From Verrucomicrobiota bacterium (GTDB taxonomy: Bacteria; Verrucomicrobiota; Verrucomicrobiia; Verrucomicrobiales; Akkermansiaceae): a stretch of DNA of 42,495 bases. Shown here in pieces: positions 42,439 to 42,495 of the stretch (the first letter of the stretch is position 1; the number at the start of each line of letters is the position of its first letter). Made by a program: the position numbers and the translations under genes. The notes beneath the pieces were generated by a model that saw only the letters and a list, made by a program, of their open reading frames with translations, had not been told where the DNA came from and searched no databases. The stretch lies in the NCBI GenBank assembly GCA_004293445.1, contig RDYP01000023.1, positions 1 to 42,495 of the forward strand. The letters run 5' to 3'.

Positions 42439-42495
42439 TGCATGATTGGGCTTGTACTAAACAATCGCTTGAATTAAGTGGGCCGGATGGCTCGC

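Noticed and set aside
42342..42495. Integron attC site
   Set aside because: The long palindrome is suggestive, but the outer core sequences do not match RYYYAAC and GTTRRRY, the stem is perfect without extrahelical bases, and no integron integrase is seen.

Overview
The window is high-GC bacterial chromosome, most likely from Verrucomicrobiota. Three things point there: large secreted proteins that mix thrombospondin-3-type Asp repeats, C-type lectin folds, LamG and sulfatase-modifying (FGE) domains; a perfect 14-bp TGTTC-N4-GAACA palindrome, the LexA box established for Verrucomicrobia; and weak Shine-Dalgarno use. No rRNA or housekeeping marker is present, so the genus cannot be named.

Layout. 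(1) 1-5531, leftward: two secreted multidomain surface proteins and a 58-codon vestige of a duplicated N-terminus. (2) 6134-16120, leftward: a compact operon, mostly overlapping or nearly abutting, of phage-type replication and recombination genes (Sak4-like ATPase, Cas4/RecB-like nuclease, DUF669-like protein, superfamily 2 helicase, primase/RepA-like ATPase, HTH proteins, LmbU-like protein, DUF559-like nuclease), ending in a sugar-nucleotide epimerase. There are no capsid, tail, terminase or integrase genes. The helicase carries an intein inside its DECH box, and inside that intein, in the +1 frame, lies a separate 206-codon ORF that reads as a Vsr/DUF559-type homing endonuclease. (3) 16121-16496: a divergent control region with TGTCC repeats (21-bp period) and the LexA box. 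(4) 16497-19310, rightward: four genes of unknown role that appear SOS-controlled, then a leftward secreted protein with a 25-residue repeat. (5) 20241-39868, rightward: a complete type 2 BREX (Pgl) phage-defence locus in the order pglW, small winged-helix gene, pglX, HTH antitoxin, PIN toxin, pglY, pglZ, brxD, brxHI. (6) 39888-42495: two small leftward genes, tRNA-Ile(UAU), an AlpA-like excisionase gene, a decayed IS3-family element and strong inverted repeats at the window end.

How it works together. PglW (kinase/nuclease-like sensor), PglX (adenine methyltransferase), PglY (ATPase), PglZ (phosphatase-fold), BrxD (ATPase) and BrxHI (helicase) form the known six-gene BREX-2 core. This copy adds a PIN toxin and HTH partner at the head of the pglY-brxHI unit, a predicted HNH nuclease domain at the C-terminus of PglY, and a small winged-helix protein translationally coupled to PglW. 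The neighbouring phage-type module and LexA-boxed operon suggest that the defence locus sits in or beside a mobile element.

The two strongest leads are the overprinted homing endonuclease within the helicase intein and the nuclease and toxin additions to the BREX-2 locus.
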